Below, in pieces: positions 11,621 through 23,300 of a stretch of 64,000 nt of DNA. The position numbers and the translations under genes are program-made. The notes under the pieces are model-generated. The model saw only the letters and a list, made by a program, of their open reading frames with translations, did not search any database and was not told the origin of the DNA. Numbering within the stretch: the stretch's first letter is position 1; every line of letters starts with the position of its first letter. Source of the stretch: Effrenium voratum (taxonomy: Eukaryota; Sar; Dinophyceae; Suessiales; Symbiodiniaceae); assembly GCA_963377175.1 (NCBI GenBank), contig CAUJNA010000535.1, positions 302,501 through 366,500 of the forward strand, read 5' to 3'.

Positions 11621-12300
11621 CGCCGGCTTCAAGGCTGGACCGAAAACATGGTTGACTTCTGTCAGTGGCTGAGCCCAGGTCTTCTTGTCTGACTGCAGGC
11701 TGCTTCTTTCCACGGGGTTTCCCCTCAAACACCATCCACTCGTTTTGGATCCATCCTGTGATGCATTGGATTGTTGGCTTCAGGCCACCTACCAATGTAG
11801 CCTGAACATACCTGGACCGAGTCAGTCATTGGCTCAGGTGGTTCCACCAGTTCCTTGGTCCAGTTCTGCCAGATTACCCTGAGGATAAATTGATCCCGAC
11901 AGGGCTTAGATGATGTAAGGCTAAGGCACGTGTCACAAGGCATGTTGTTGTCTGAGATTTTAGGGGATCGGCTTCAGTGGCGAAGACTTTGTACTTTTCA
12001 GGGAACTTTGATGTGTATTGCTGACGTGAAACTCCATTTTCATTCAACGCGGAAGGGCGGAGCCTTCCATTTCCAGTTCTGTGAGAACGGCAAGTTCGCA
12101 ACCCTGGTGGACTGTGAAGTATTTCCGAGAGGACACCCAGAGACGGCATGGTGATAATTGTCGAGCCAGGGGAGAGACTCTACGAAAGCGTACGCTAGAT
12201 GCGGCGGCTTCAATGCTGGCCCGAGCACATGCAGAGTTCTCCAAGGTGATGCGTGGAAAAAGCACTTCTGCGAATGAGTTGATCGTTTGGTTCTGAGCAG
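11150..12300 (+). repeat. Tandem duplication containing the last phosphatase exon
   Basis: Unit A (about 11,150-11,690) and unit B (about 11,775-12,300) share, in the same order: GTTGGCTTC[G/A]GGCCACC[C/T]ACCAATG, AGTCAGTCATTG[A/G]CTCAGG, GATGATGTAAGG, GACGTGA...ACTCCA[A/T]TTTC, a GGCAAG...GCAACTCTG/GCAACCCTG exon core, GGGGAGAGAC[G/T]C and a CGTTCGCTAG/CGTACGCTAG stop. Unit B lacks the polypyrimidine-CAG acceptor and the HQVVEG codons and is shifted internally, so B is a decayed copy of exon 9 and its flanks. The repeat period is about 610-640 bases. Confidence 0.7.
12054..12198 (+). pseudogene. Decayed copy of phosphatase exon 9
   Basis: A frame reads FQFCENGKFATLVDCEVF, parallel to [18 protein letters not shown] in the intact exon at 11,464-11,620; the continuation drifts to another frame before GGGGAGAGACTCTACGAAAGC and the terminal TAG. 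Without an acceptor and with frame breaks, it cannot contribute a normal C-terminus. It shows that the duplication post-dates the exon structure. Confidence 0.6.
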
Positions 12301-14357
12301 CCGAGAGGGAGCCTGTATGCAGTATACATGTTGGATATGGGTTTCCCTGCAAATTGACAGGGAACCCAACAACAAGGGAGTTCCCGAACAAGGGAGTTCC
12401 CCCAAAGAACTTCCTCGAACACGTTTGTTTGGTAGTCTTGTGTAAACAAAAATAGTTGAATGCTGACATGTTTCACCTTGTTGCAGTCGAATTCGGCCAT
12501 TGAACCACAAACAGGTGCAATGCGTGTTTGCGACACTCCGGCATTCCATTGAATGTTTGGCTCAGATCCTCGAGGAGCTGGGATGTGCATAGGTTCTGTT
12601 GCAAGACGTGGTGAGATGTGAACGGATACCGGGACCTGTAACCATGCGGCATTGTTGATCACCTCAACATTGCATGTCAGTTCCGAATGCTATTCAACGG
12701 TCAAAACATGTCTAAACTTTGTTGTCCAGTCAATTCAGCATGTCAAGCAGCCATTGGTTTCCGCATGGTTGCCTTTGAGCATCATCCAATAACTGGCAAA
12801 ACACCGCAACATCTCTCTGATCTTGCACGACCAGAGCACCAAAAAGCCTCTCAGCCAAGCGTGCTCCGCGGGACTCTGGGGAAGTCACTGCGCGAGGCGT
12901 GGATGGCCCGTGCTTGCCGGAATGTTGATTCAGTGAAAGCGGTTTGAGAGGTGTTACCCCCGAACATACTAACTGCCAGAGGAAAAATGTCGCACATAGC
13001 CACGTGGTTTGGGGCTAGTGGAAAACAACTTGAGACCCAATCAAAATCTCCTTTACATGAACGAAATCGACTTTACTGTTTTGTTTGGGGATTGCAGGGG
13101 TGCTCAGGAAGGCGTGGGAGGATGTTCAGCACTTTTCACAGGTTGGCTTGTGTCACGTCTCTTCTCCGAAGTTGGTTTGGGGCAACGCCGTATGCCAGAC
13201 AGTGCAATTGCCATTTGTCGGGTGTCATGAAGGTGCCAAAGCTGTTCAAATCAAGTCAAATGTCAGGCCTTTCTTCAACAAGCGTTGGTATGGTGATTGT
13301 TGGCTGTGTTGCCGATTCGTGAATTAATATGCAGATGCCAGCCCAACAAGTTTCCGTGTAGACTCAGCCTATAGTGTTGAGAACGTCGTCAGAGAGAGTC
13401 AACACAAAGCAACGCTGTATATATATATATATGTTTTTGGTAGCCCCCCCCCCGTGAACTACAATTCCTTCTTTCTTCCTAAAATGACGCCAACAACACG
13501 GTTTATAATATATATATATAGGAAGCCCTTTGCTTGGTAGGTTCGGCCAATGCACGCAGCCGGTGACGAAGCTGACGCCCTGGAGGCCAGGTAGAGTTTC
13601 CACTTCTTGAGTTCCTGCAGTTTACACTAGGCCGTTGTAAGTGGAACCAATTCTTCCAACGGGGCCCTGGGAGCTTCCATGTTGCTTTGGGGGAATGTAT
13701 ACTTTTTGGTATGACCATTTTAGTAGCACACAATACAGTTTGGACTTTTTCTGGCCTAAGTGAGAAAAATAGCGGATTTGTCCTGTGCTTTCACTGTTTG
13801 GGGTCTGATAATGGCAAACTTAGAGACGACAAATGCTTCTGGTTGCCCCGCAAAAATGCTTCCGGTGTCCTCGAGGTATCGAAGGACCCAGCTAATTGAG
13901 GAACCAACACCGGGTTGGCCGTCACAATTTTGGTTCCGCGCCCAGAAGAAGGTCGAATAACTTTCTGCGACCCCCCACAAAGAATCTATGGTCAAAGGGG
14001 GAATACCTGACATGGAGGCCCTGATGCCGTTTGGCAGTAGGGTGACGACTCGTCCCCGAGAAATAAGAATAGCCCAACTCGCCATGAGGCCCGTTTCATC
14101 TTGGTTCAGCGGTCAGCTTTCGGGTTACGTACAGTACCCAAAATGCGGGGGTGGGGGGGGAGCGGCAAAGGTTGCTTGATGGGTTTTCCCTTTGCTGCGG
14201 CTGAGACTGATAAGGAACAATTGGTTTCCATACCCTTTCCTGGGGTCTCCTCCCACCTATTTCAGAAACTGATATCGTTTGTGCCGCACTGCCGGTGGGC
14301 CAAGATGGGCGTGGTGGTGGGTTTGTCTGTTGTTGGTCCCCGCGGTTTGGGAGGCGC
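12301..14357. other. Host intergenic DNA between phosphatase and PPR gene
   Basis: No recognisable protein. TA microsatellites occur at 13,420-13,432 and 13,507-13,521, and a C run at 13,446-13,454. A frame at 12,687-12,947 reads smoothly (ending with LREAWMARACRNVDSVKAV) but has no family signature; it could be an unknown exon and is left uncalled. Confidence 0.5.
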
Positions 14358-17300
14358 ATGGCGGCGCTGACCCGCGCCATCTCGGGCGCCGTGTCGTGGA
14401 GCGCCGCGCTGCGGCTGCTCGGCGGCGCCGAGGAGCGAAGGAGCTCCTCCAACGCGGTGAGCCCTTCGGCGGATGGGACGGGGCCGGAGGGCCGGGCTGA
14501 GGGAGGGGCTGAGGGGCTGGGGGCTGGGGGAGGTGAAACCAAAGGCAAACCAAACAACTTCCTGCCACCTTCACGTTGGGGTTCATTGGGTGAGATTGTG
14601 GCACCAGTTGAGCTCGGGAGCTCAATTTTCCCGAGCAAAAGACTCACCCTTTTTCTCATGTCATTTGGGGTAGGAGCTACTGTGGATGGTTATCAAAACG
14701 TACCAGTGATACGCTGTGAATCACCCGCTGGTCAAGATTTTGTAACCATCCACAGCACTTGTATGGTCCATGTCGGAGGGGCATCGCAGGGAGTCAGTCT
14801 TCCATACCAGGGGGCAGAGAATTCAGGGCAACCATAGGAAGGCTTCCGCAGGGAACCATGCCCATGGCCCACGGCAGTCTGAATGAAGCGACCAAGTGCG
14901 ACTCCGAAAATGGGGGGCGCTTTCTAAACCAATGTGAAAAGTGTACGCTCAAAAGACGCACAGACACACGCACAAGCAAAGAAGCAAGATGACACAGTTA
15001 AGCCTCTGCCCCGAAACCGTGATGTCATTCCCAAACCAACCTTCCAAGCCAAATACGGATGTGGCCATGGGTCAAAATCCCGTTCCCCCTAAGTGAACAT
15101 CCCAATCCCCACCAAAATAGGTTCTAAAATGGGTGGTGAATTCACCAACCCCAAAATGGGATCCCAAAACGGTTTGGACCCACAGGCATGTGGTTTTGCC
15201 GAGGCTTCAATGCCTGCATGAATCGTGCCCGGACCGCGGGGCGGTGGCAGCACGCCGCCGGTCTAGTGCGGCAGATGTGGCGAGCACAGCTGCTGCCAGC
15301 GGCTTGACTCAAGCGCTATGGGGTTCAAAGGTCATACCCTTTCGTTTGGGGCGAACACCAAAATGAGGATTAAAGGGTACATACGCCTACGTTGCATTCA
15401 AGATAGCTTGAGTGTTGCGGTTTGGTTGCCCTTTGAAGAGTACCTTCGAAAAGTGGTTTCTCTTGGTATCCTTCCTCATTTCCCACAACTTAGGAGCTTT
15501 GCGTTTGCGACTTTTGACTAACTGCAAAGCCAAAAGTGACAGGCTCCACAAGTTTGAAGCGACACTTCTCTTGTTGTCCACCAGGCCACATTCAAGCATG
15601 GGGGATTGATTAACTTATGGCGTGTCCTAGAAGAGGCTTGCACATCCTTGGGCTGCAAGATCAGTTTTGAGGGTGTACTGCTTGTAGCGTATGTGCATAT
15701 GTGTGCAGACTTTGAATACGTGATTTGAAATGTTGCATGTGTATGTATATTATATGTGTCTAACACAGATCGACATAATATACAGTATGTTGCATGTGTG
15801 ATATGTTTGCATACATGCATACATCTATACATGTATTCTGTACATATATATATATATATACACGTGTGAATTGCAGGTGAGTTTTGCATCTCTCACCACG
15901 CCCCTAGGACACGGCCAGCTGGGGCGTGCTGGGAAGCGCCCTGGCGCAGAGCCGGCGCTGGCGTCAGGCGGATTGGATGCGGGACCCTCACCCCGAGCCT
16001 CCAGTTTACCCTTTGGTTTACGGGACAAAAAGGAGGTTGCGTATCGAAAACCAGGGTCCACGGTGTTTATATATATATATATATACGTATGCAAATGTAT
16101 GTTTGAGTGCGGGCTGCTTTGACGTCAACCAGTCTTTTGCTCACTAATAGAGGGACCTGATTGCTGAATTGATTCGTCCCGTCTTTTTTTTTGGGGGGGG
16201 GGTCCCATACAAGGCAGCATGGCATTGTGCTGCTCTGAGGGTTCACAACTTTGTTAGCTAGCAAGTTGGTTTGCCAGTTTGCTTCGTTGAAGGGGGGTCC
16301 TCAGAGTGCGGTGTTTGCGATGTCTCTGGATTCGTGGGGCCGTTCTCAGCCTGGTGATGGGCCAATCTTTGAGAAAGGGATTTGCCAACCGCGTGCTGGA
16401 TGTGTTTGTTTGATTTGTTTCATGTGTTTTCGCATGGTGCAGCTTCTTTTGCACCATATGGTATATTTGGTCCATCTAAGGTAGCACCGGTTCCCCAAGC
16501 CTTTTTGGAAACCATGGGGCTGCAATGGGCTGAACAACTTGATGAGAGGCCGCTTCCGAACGGCGCGCGCGCGCCAAGCAACCATCTCTGTTGCCCAGTG
16601 GCCTTTTTTTTCTTGGATTCCACTTTAAACTCAACCAACAAAAGAAGGGTGCACTTTCTTTCTCATGGCCACTGGGCATCTGAGCAATAGTTTAAGAGTC
16701 GCGTTGCTCATTGACCAACAAGCATTGTTTGTCTCAGTCTGGCTTGCTGCACGCTCTGGCCACCGGGCAGGTGCATCTATTGAAATCTTCACGACCACAT
16801 GGCCATGTGGTGAAAGGAGTTCCCTTGAACATTTTTGGCAGACATAAACACACCATGCAAATGATGTCAACCCAAGGGTCTTCAATGAAGCATCAAGCCT
16901 AGTATGAGGGGCTAAAGAACTAATTACCATGAACTTGCTATGATCATGACTAAACTCAGTTTTAAGTACCCCCTGTTTTAATTGTTTGTGCCCTTGTATA
17001 GCACATGTTTACAAAGTGTGTGTGTGTGTGTGCGTGTGCGCACGTTAAACCTTTGCAAGCTTGCTCGCGGCCAAGTGCTAAGACCATTGTTATGCCTGGT
17101 CATAACGTCCTGCGTGGTTTGGCTGTGCCTTTGTCGCGTTTTTGAGTGAAACTTTTGTGAGGGCTTGTTTTCCAGGCAAACCAAATGGACAGCATATGTT
17201 TTCGAGGACCACTTAGAAGCAATTCGGTGTTTGGATTGGTACACTCGGAACTGATGTGGCTTCGGTTTGCGAGCATTGGGGTGGAGCCCGATGCGACTTC

Positions 17301-20300
17301 CTGCCTTGACGCATCCACATCCAAGGACCAAACTTCGAGTTCCCAGCTTGTTCTCCTTGCCTTTTTTGGGGTCATCCAGAGGAGCGCATTCATCCCGATC
17401 CCCACTAGTCACCGCACAACTTACGGAGTTGTGGGGGCAGGCGCTGCGTCTGCTGCCGATGTCGGATGGTATCTCTTGCAGCGTGGCCTGGATGGGTTTG
17501 CGGATTAGCAGGAAAGACTCACTTTCAACGATTTCTTACTTGTGGAAAGATCGTTTCTGTTGCTGAGACCAGATCAAGGCTCGTCTTTGCCTCTCTGAGT
17601 GGTATTTTGTGGGATCGCAGTTTGCCGATTCACAGCCTCCCTATGAGTCATCCCCCCTTCGGTTTTCCTGCTTCTCGGTTTCTTGTTACAAGAGCGTCAG
17701 GTGTCCATAACATATAGTCCAAGGATTTGCTTTGAACTTAGCAACCGTGGCTCCCCGTGCTGTGAATCACATGTCAATGTGGCCATGAGTTTTAATAGGA
17801 ACCACCTCAACAGTGATTGGTGGACATGCCTAAATGATGTCCACCACAGGGTCCCTTGTTAAAATTATTAGCCATGTATCTCAGCTACTATTGCCCTGTA
17901 GCCGAATCTGGTTATATCACCCCGGCTCGGCTCTTAGGCCATCGCCTCCGCGCTGGAGCTTGACTGGCGGAAAGCTTTGGGCACGCTGCGGCACATGGCG
18001 AAGCAGCAGCATCGCTGGAAGTAGATCACCCCCTTCACCAAAGAGCCAAACGGAATGTAACGGGGGACTCATAAAACATGTCAGACATGTGGTTGTGTTT
18101 CTGAAATGTCCCCTGCCAGACTAAAAAATGAAATACAAGGTCAAGCCTTTGCAGGGGGTCGAAGCCTAGGCAGATGCAAAGAGACGTCTTCAACTACAAT
18201 GCAGTGCTCAACGCGTGCGAGAAGTGCACTGCCTGGCTCAACGGCCTGTTGGTCAACCAGAAATTGCACGAGGCACGCACCAAGAATACGTCCTCATGAG
18301 TCCTCATGCAGTTCCACCTTAGGTCATTTGTGAAAGATCTCAATATATCATTTGCATATCCAACAAATATATTCAACACAACTATTTATGCGTGATTTCA
18401 GTCACATATGCTCAACACATTGGATGAACTCGGGCTTCGTCCCAAACAAGATTGGGCCTTTTGACCCTTGAGTTCTTATTATACCTGTCTGGTGTTGAGC
18501 TACGGAGCTACTACAAAACCAGGTGATTGAAGCCGTTGATAGTGGCTCCAAGCCCACGATGCATTCATATCCCACTAGATGTTGAACTTTTACAACAACG
18601 GCGGATTTTTTTTGTTTTGTGGGGCTTTCCCAACAGGAACGTAGTCTTCGGAGCCCTCCTCTCAGCCTCCACGCTTGGAGGCTAAGTCAAGAGGTATGGA
18701 GTCAGTGAGCTTTTTGCGGAAGAGCGGGTCACTGGCAAAGAACAAGTCCGTGTTTCTTGTCCGACTAGTCCACTCATCAGCGAGTTTCAGAGGCTCTGAG
18801 TCAGCTAAGCCTGTCTCCGAATAGCTCAAGGGGCTGGCTTCCCTTGATTTCCCTTCGGTTTCCCTCAGTTTCCTGTTTGTTTCCCATTGGTTTCCCTTGA
18901 GCTTCCTTTTGGTTTCCCCTGGGTTTTCGCCGTTTTTTGCTTTTTTTTTCTTTCTTTTTTTCTCTTGGGTTTTCCTTTGGTGACTTTGGTTTGACCTTTG
19001 GTTTCACCTAAGTGGTCCTCCCGTGCCAGGCGGACCTGGCCGATGTGGTGACCTGCAACGGCTGCCTCAGCGCCTGCCACCGCGGAAGTCGCTGGATCCT
19101 CGCGTGCCACCTCCTCGCTTCGATGCCTGTCGCACTCGCCGGGTGGGGTGGGGGTTGGGGTGGGGGTGGGTGGGGTGGGGGTCCCTAGAATGACCTGTGG
19201 GGGTACTCTGATTCCGGGACACGTCTTTTCTTTTTGATTGGGGGGGAGGGGGGTCCCTGAAAACAATGACCAGCAACTAATGGTGGGACCTGTTGCGTTT
19301 TTCTTTTGAAGGAATCCGTTTTCAGGTTGCTTCAAAGGGAAACCAAAGGCAAGCCACCCGTTCAGGCGCTCCTCTATTGGAGACAAGCCCATCTGTCCTT
19401 TTGTTTTGTGGTTTTTAAAGATCAATGCTTGGGTCCTCTTCGTCATTTTTCCTATATCCCCGCCAATAGGATGGTTCTGAAAGTCACCTTTAGGGTTATG
19501 GTCAAACTCAACAAGCAAGCTTTTGAACTACGTTCAGAATCAACCCTCCCTTTGGTCGCCATGCTAAAGCAACTCGTTCGAAAAGGTGGAGCCTTTTCAA
19601 GCAGCACCTCTTGAACATTACCATCTTAAGCAGAACCTGTTGCATTGGGTTTAGACAGAACCTTTTAATGTCACCCTTCAAGCAGTACTATCGAACATCG
19701 CCCCTTTCAGCACAACTGTTAAGCATCACCTCTCGGAACGCCACCTTTAGGCATCACCGCAAAGCAGCACCCCTTGCGCATGACCTTCCGACCCGTTAAG
19801 CATCCCAGTCACCTCACGTTTGGCAAGAGTGTGCAAAGAACCTGAAACACGACAGGGCCCGCCCGAACGATACCCCAAACAATTCTCGAACAATACCCTT
19901 TGTTAAAAAACCTAGGCGCTAGAAGCTTGCGCAGGGAAAGCAATGAATGTCGCTCGACTTTGCCCATCCAAGCACGAATTCTGCAAAACACTGCAAAACT
20001 ATAACCCCCCCCCCCCCCCGGCCTGAAAGCTGCACGCTTAAAGCACCATTTTTTTAAAAGTATGTCTTGATAATACCTTGGTTCGTTTTGGTGTGTCCTG
20101 TTCACAGCTTAAGGACTGTGGACCTGCTGGGCTTCAACTCGGCCCTGGCAGCGAGCGCCAAACGAGGTCTGTGGGTGCAGAGTGTCGAACTGGCGGCTGA
20201 GATGCGGCAGAGGCGCCTGGAACCGGAGCCTCTTCCAGCGAAGTCGTCACCTCCCCTCACTTTTTTGGAGTGGCATCACCCTGGTGGCTGTTGAGGGCCT

Positions 20301-23300
20301 TTTTTCGCGGGTCAAACAGTCGAACCAGACTTTTCAAGGTCCCTTAATTGAGACATGCCCATCTTGTAATTACAGGGTTCCCTATGTCACCCTGAAAGGT
20401 TGACCTTAAACATCACCTTTGCAGCCATGTTTAAGCGAGTTTCCTTTTGGTGGGGTGATGTTGAAGGAGCAACAACAGAGACTTGCTGCAACACACATTT
20501 GTTTTTCAGGAGTTGCAGTTTTCATCGATCCGGGAACTTCATTGGCTGTTCGAACCTTGGTAAAGGCCCCTCCCGGCCCCGCCCCCATTTTGGGAGGGTG
20601 TCCCCAATCGCGTGTCGCCAATCAACATGAGGTTCAACGTTGCTATATCCGAGTTTACATGGCAAGCAAGGGGGATACCAAGCAAAATGCCGTTTTCAAA
20701 TCATCTCCGCCCTTCACGCAGCTCCGAAGAGGGGGTACTGAAATCTGTGTGCAACACGCCGCGCTTGCTCGCTCCGAGGATGCCTACTCTCACAGCTCCA
20801 TGGTCAGCGCTTGCGGTGACTGGCGACATGCGCTGTGTTTGCTGAGGCGCCTGAGCCTTCCCTGTGCTCCGGCCAGCAGTGGGAGGGCGGTTACATCTAC
20901 AACGGGTTCTTTCTAGGAATCATTTGGTTTAAGAACGTTTACATGGAAACCTCGACACGGGCTCGCCTAACTTTTGAGCATTAAATTCGCGATTGGGGAA
21001 GCGGGGTCTCACTGTCTCACTTCACAAGTTTGTGGCCCCCATACATGGTGTGAAGACCATGTTGGTGGGAAACACAAATTCATGTTTTATTGAGCATATT
21101 TTCTTGGATGTTTCTTGTGACAGTATGTTCAGGAACAATTTGCCTTGTGGTTCTTGGATGCAACACCAGCTTCAAACTCTACATAAGGTGCTTTTGCCAA
21201 TCGTTGGGCTGGGATCCAACCTCTGATGAAAAAATCCCATGTGTTTCAAACCAGGATGGTTGGTTTCTGGACCGGAGATAAGAGCGATGCGCCAACCCAG
21301 ACCAACTCAGGACGAGCCTCAAAAGGAACATCACGGACATGTTCCGCCTGGCCCCTGTTTGAAGAATGTTCTGAGGTCTGGAGACTGCAACAAGCCACGC
21401 CTATGGGGGATTCCCAGAGAGTCACGCCATGCAGTACTTCTTGCGGAGGATATGAACAGCAGTGCCATGCCGTTTTCATTCCGTTTCTGTTGGATGGCTT
21501 CCCCACGAAGACGCGGTACGTCCACCCAAAAAGCGGTTTTCCGACCTTCGGGTCGCCGGGGTTCTGAGCCGCTGATTCCTAGGCCACAACGCTGCGATCG
21601 CCAAATGCGCCGAAGCGATGCAATGGGAGCTGGCAGTACGATTGCTGTCCCAGCTACCTGCTCCAGAAGCTTGCCTGCGTTGTGAGATGCACATGTGGGG
21701 AATGTGTGAAAGGTAATCAAGTAGCAGAATGCGCTGTCAAGCACAGTATCAGAGGGCGGAAGAGGGGGAGGCGTTCAAAGGGAGCATGGCACATGGTGGG
21801 TCACGTTATCCCAGAAATGTCGCTTTGCAGCAAAGCGGGTGTTGTTTCTTCAGGCAGTACATTGTAGATTCTTGAGTCATCCAAGCTGCCGGGTTCCCCT
21901 CCTGAAGGTTGTTTTGGGGTAAAACCATATGCCGATGCCTGTTGAAGGGACCATCTATCAGATTCCATGGTAGGAGGAACACTGGATGTGATGGATGATG
22001 CACAGAAACAAAAACCTGATGCCTCATGGCCTCATGCAGTGAACAACAGTCTGCCAGCCCCAACTCAAATGAATGTTGCCCCTGCTCTGAGAGCGCACCT
22101 TTTTTGTAGCTCAGCCTCTTCCAGCATTATTGATCCTAAAGGAGTCTCCCAATTGTTCTTGAGAACCCCAAACGGCCCAAGCGGGTAAATATTGGGGCCA
22201 TGAGAGAGGTTGCAGCCAGAAATTCTGCCAGAGCTTAACCTCAACCCCAAGCCAGGGTGAGACTTGAGTCATGCTGACTGCCAATCCTGAAGAAACAATA
22301 TAGTATTTGAGCTGCGTGAAGTTCGGTCAGCCAAGTCTATGAACGGATAGCCAAATGTGCCATTGGAAGTAGTACCAGTACCCCAGTACCGCTTGAAGAC
22401 AACACACACAGTGTGTTTGGCACTCATGTTTGGCAGTTTCCATTTCTGAGCATCCCACCATATGAGCCACAATCACAACCCGGGTAGACGAAGGTTAGTA
22501 AGGGGCAGTCCCAGCCGGAAATAGTTGCGGCCGCCTTTCTACTGCTCTACATGGTTCTGGGTACACCATTTTTGTACCAGGTTTTGATTGTGACTCATAT
22601 GTGTTTGACTGTGAGTTGGCATATGCTGTCTCAGGCTTGGACAGTGTTGCCTTCTTGATGTTGGTTTGGCAAGTATGCTAGAAATCTTTGTGGACTTCTC
22701 TGGACGAATAGGCAAGTGCTTTGAAGCTCTATGCATCCGAACTCCTTTTATGACTGCTTGTTGCGCATGTTTGTGGTGTTCTTGTAGTCTGTTGTTATTT
22801 GAGTGCCTCGGTATTTGCTTGTTTGATTCCTACTTGTGGAACGTAATTTGGCTGATATGCTTTCCTTAGAGGGATCTCAACAGTAGCAAACACACGGTGT
22901 CAAGGGCGAGCAAAATTATGCACACTGCTGCATGTTGCCGAAACACACCTCATAGAAACATTACTGCATGGGAAAACCGGTACTGTACAAAATCGAGGCG
23001 TGTTGCATCACCCTGCCGCAAGATGCATCCTTTTTGCTTGATACCCCCTCTACTTCCAAAGATGTCCCACATGGGTGTTGCATATTTGTGGTGGTAATCC
23101 TTTATGTTTGCGCATGTAATATGCATGTATGTATTCACTTCCTCACAAAGTGGGGCCTGCGATCTTGCCCATGAAGAAGGCTCGCTTTGGAGGAATTCCT
23201 GCCTTTCGATTGGTGAATTCATACAGTTCACGTGTATATATATATATATATGTATTGTGTACACTACTTAGGTATCACGCATACTTTGACACGTATATTG

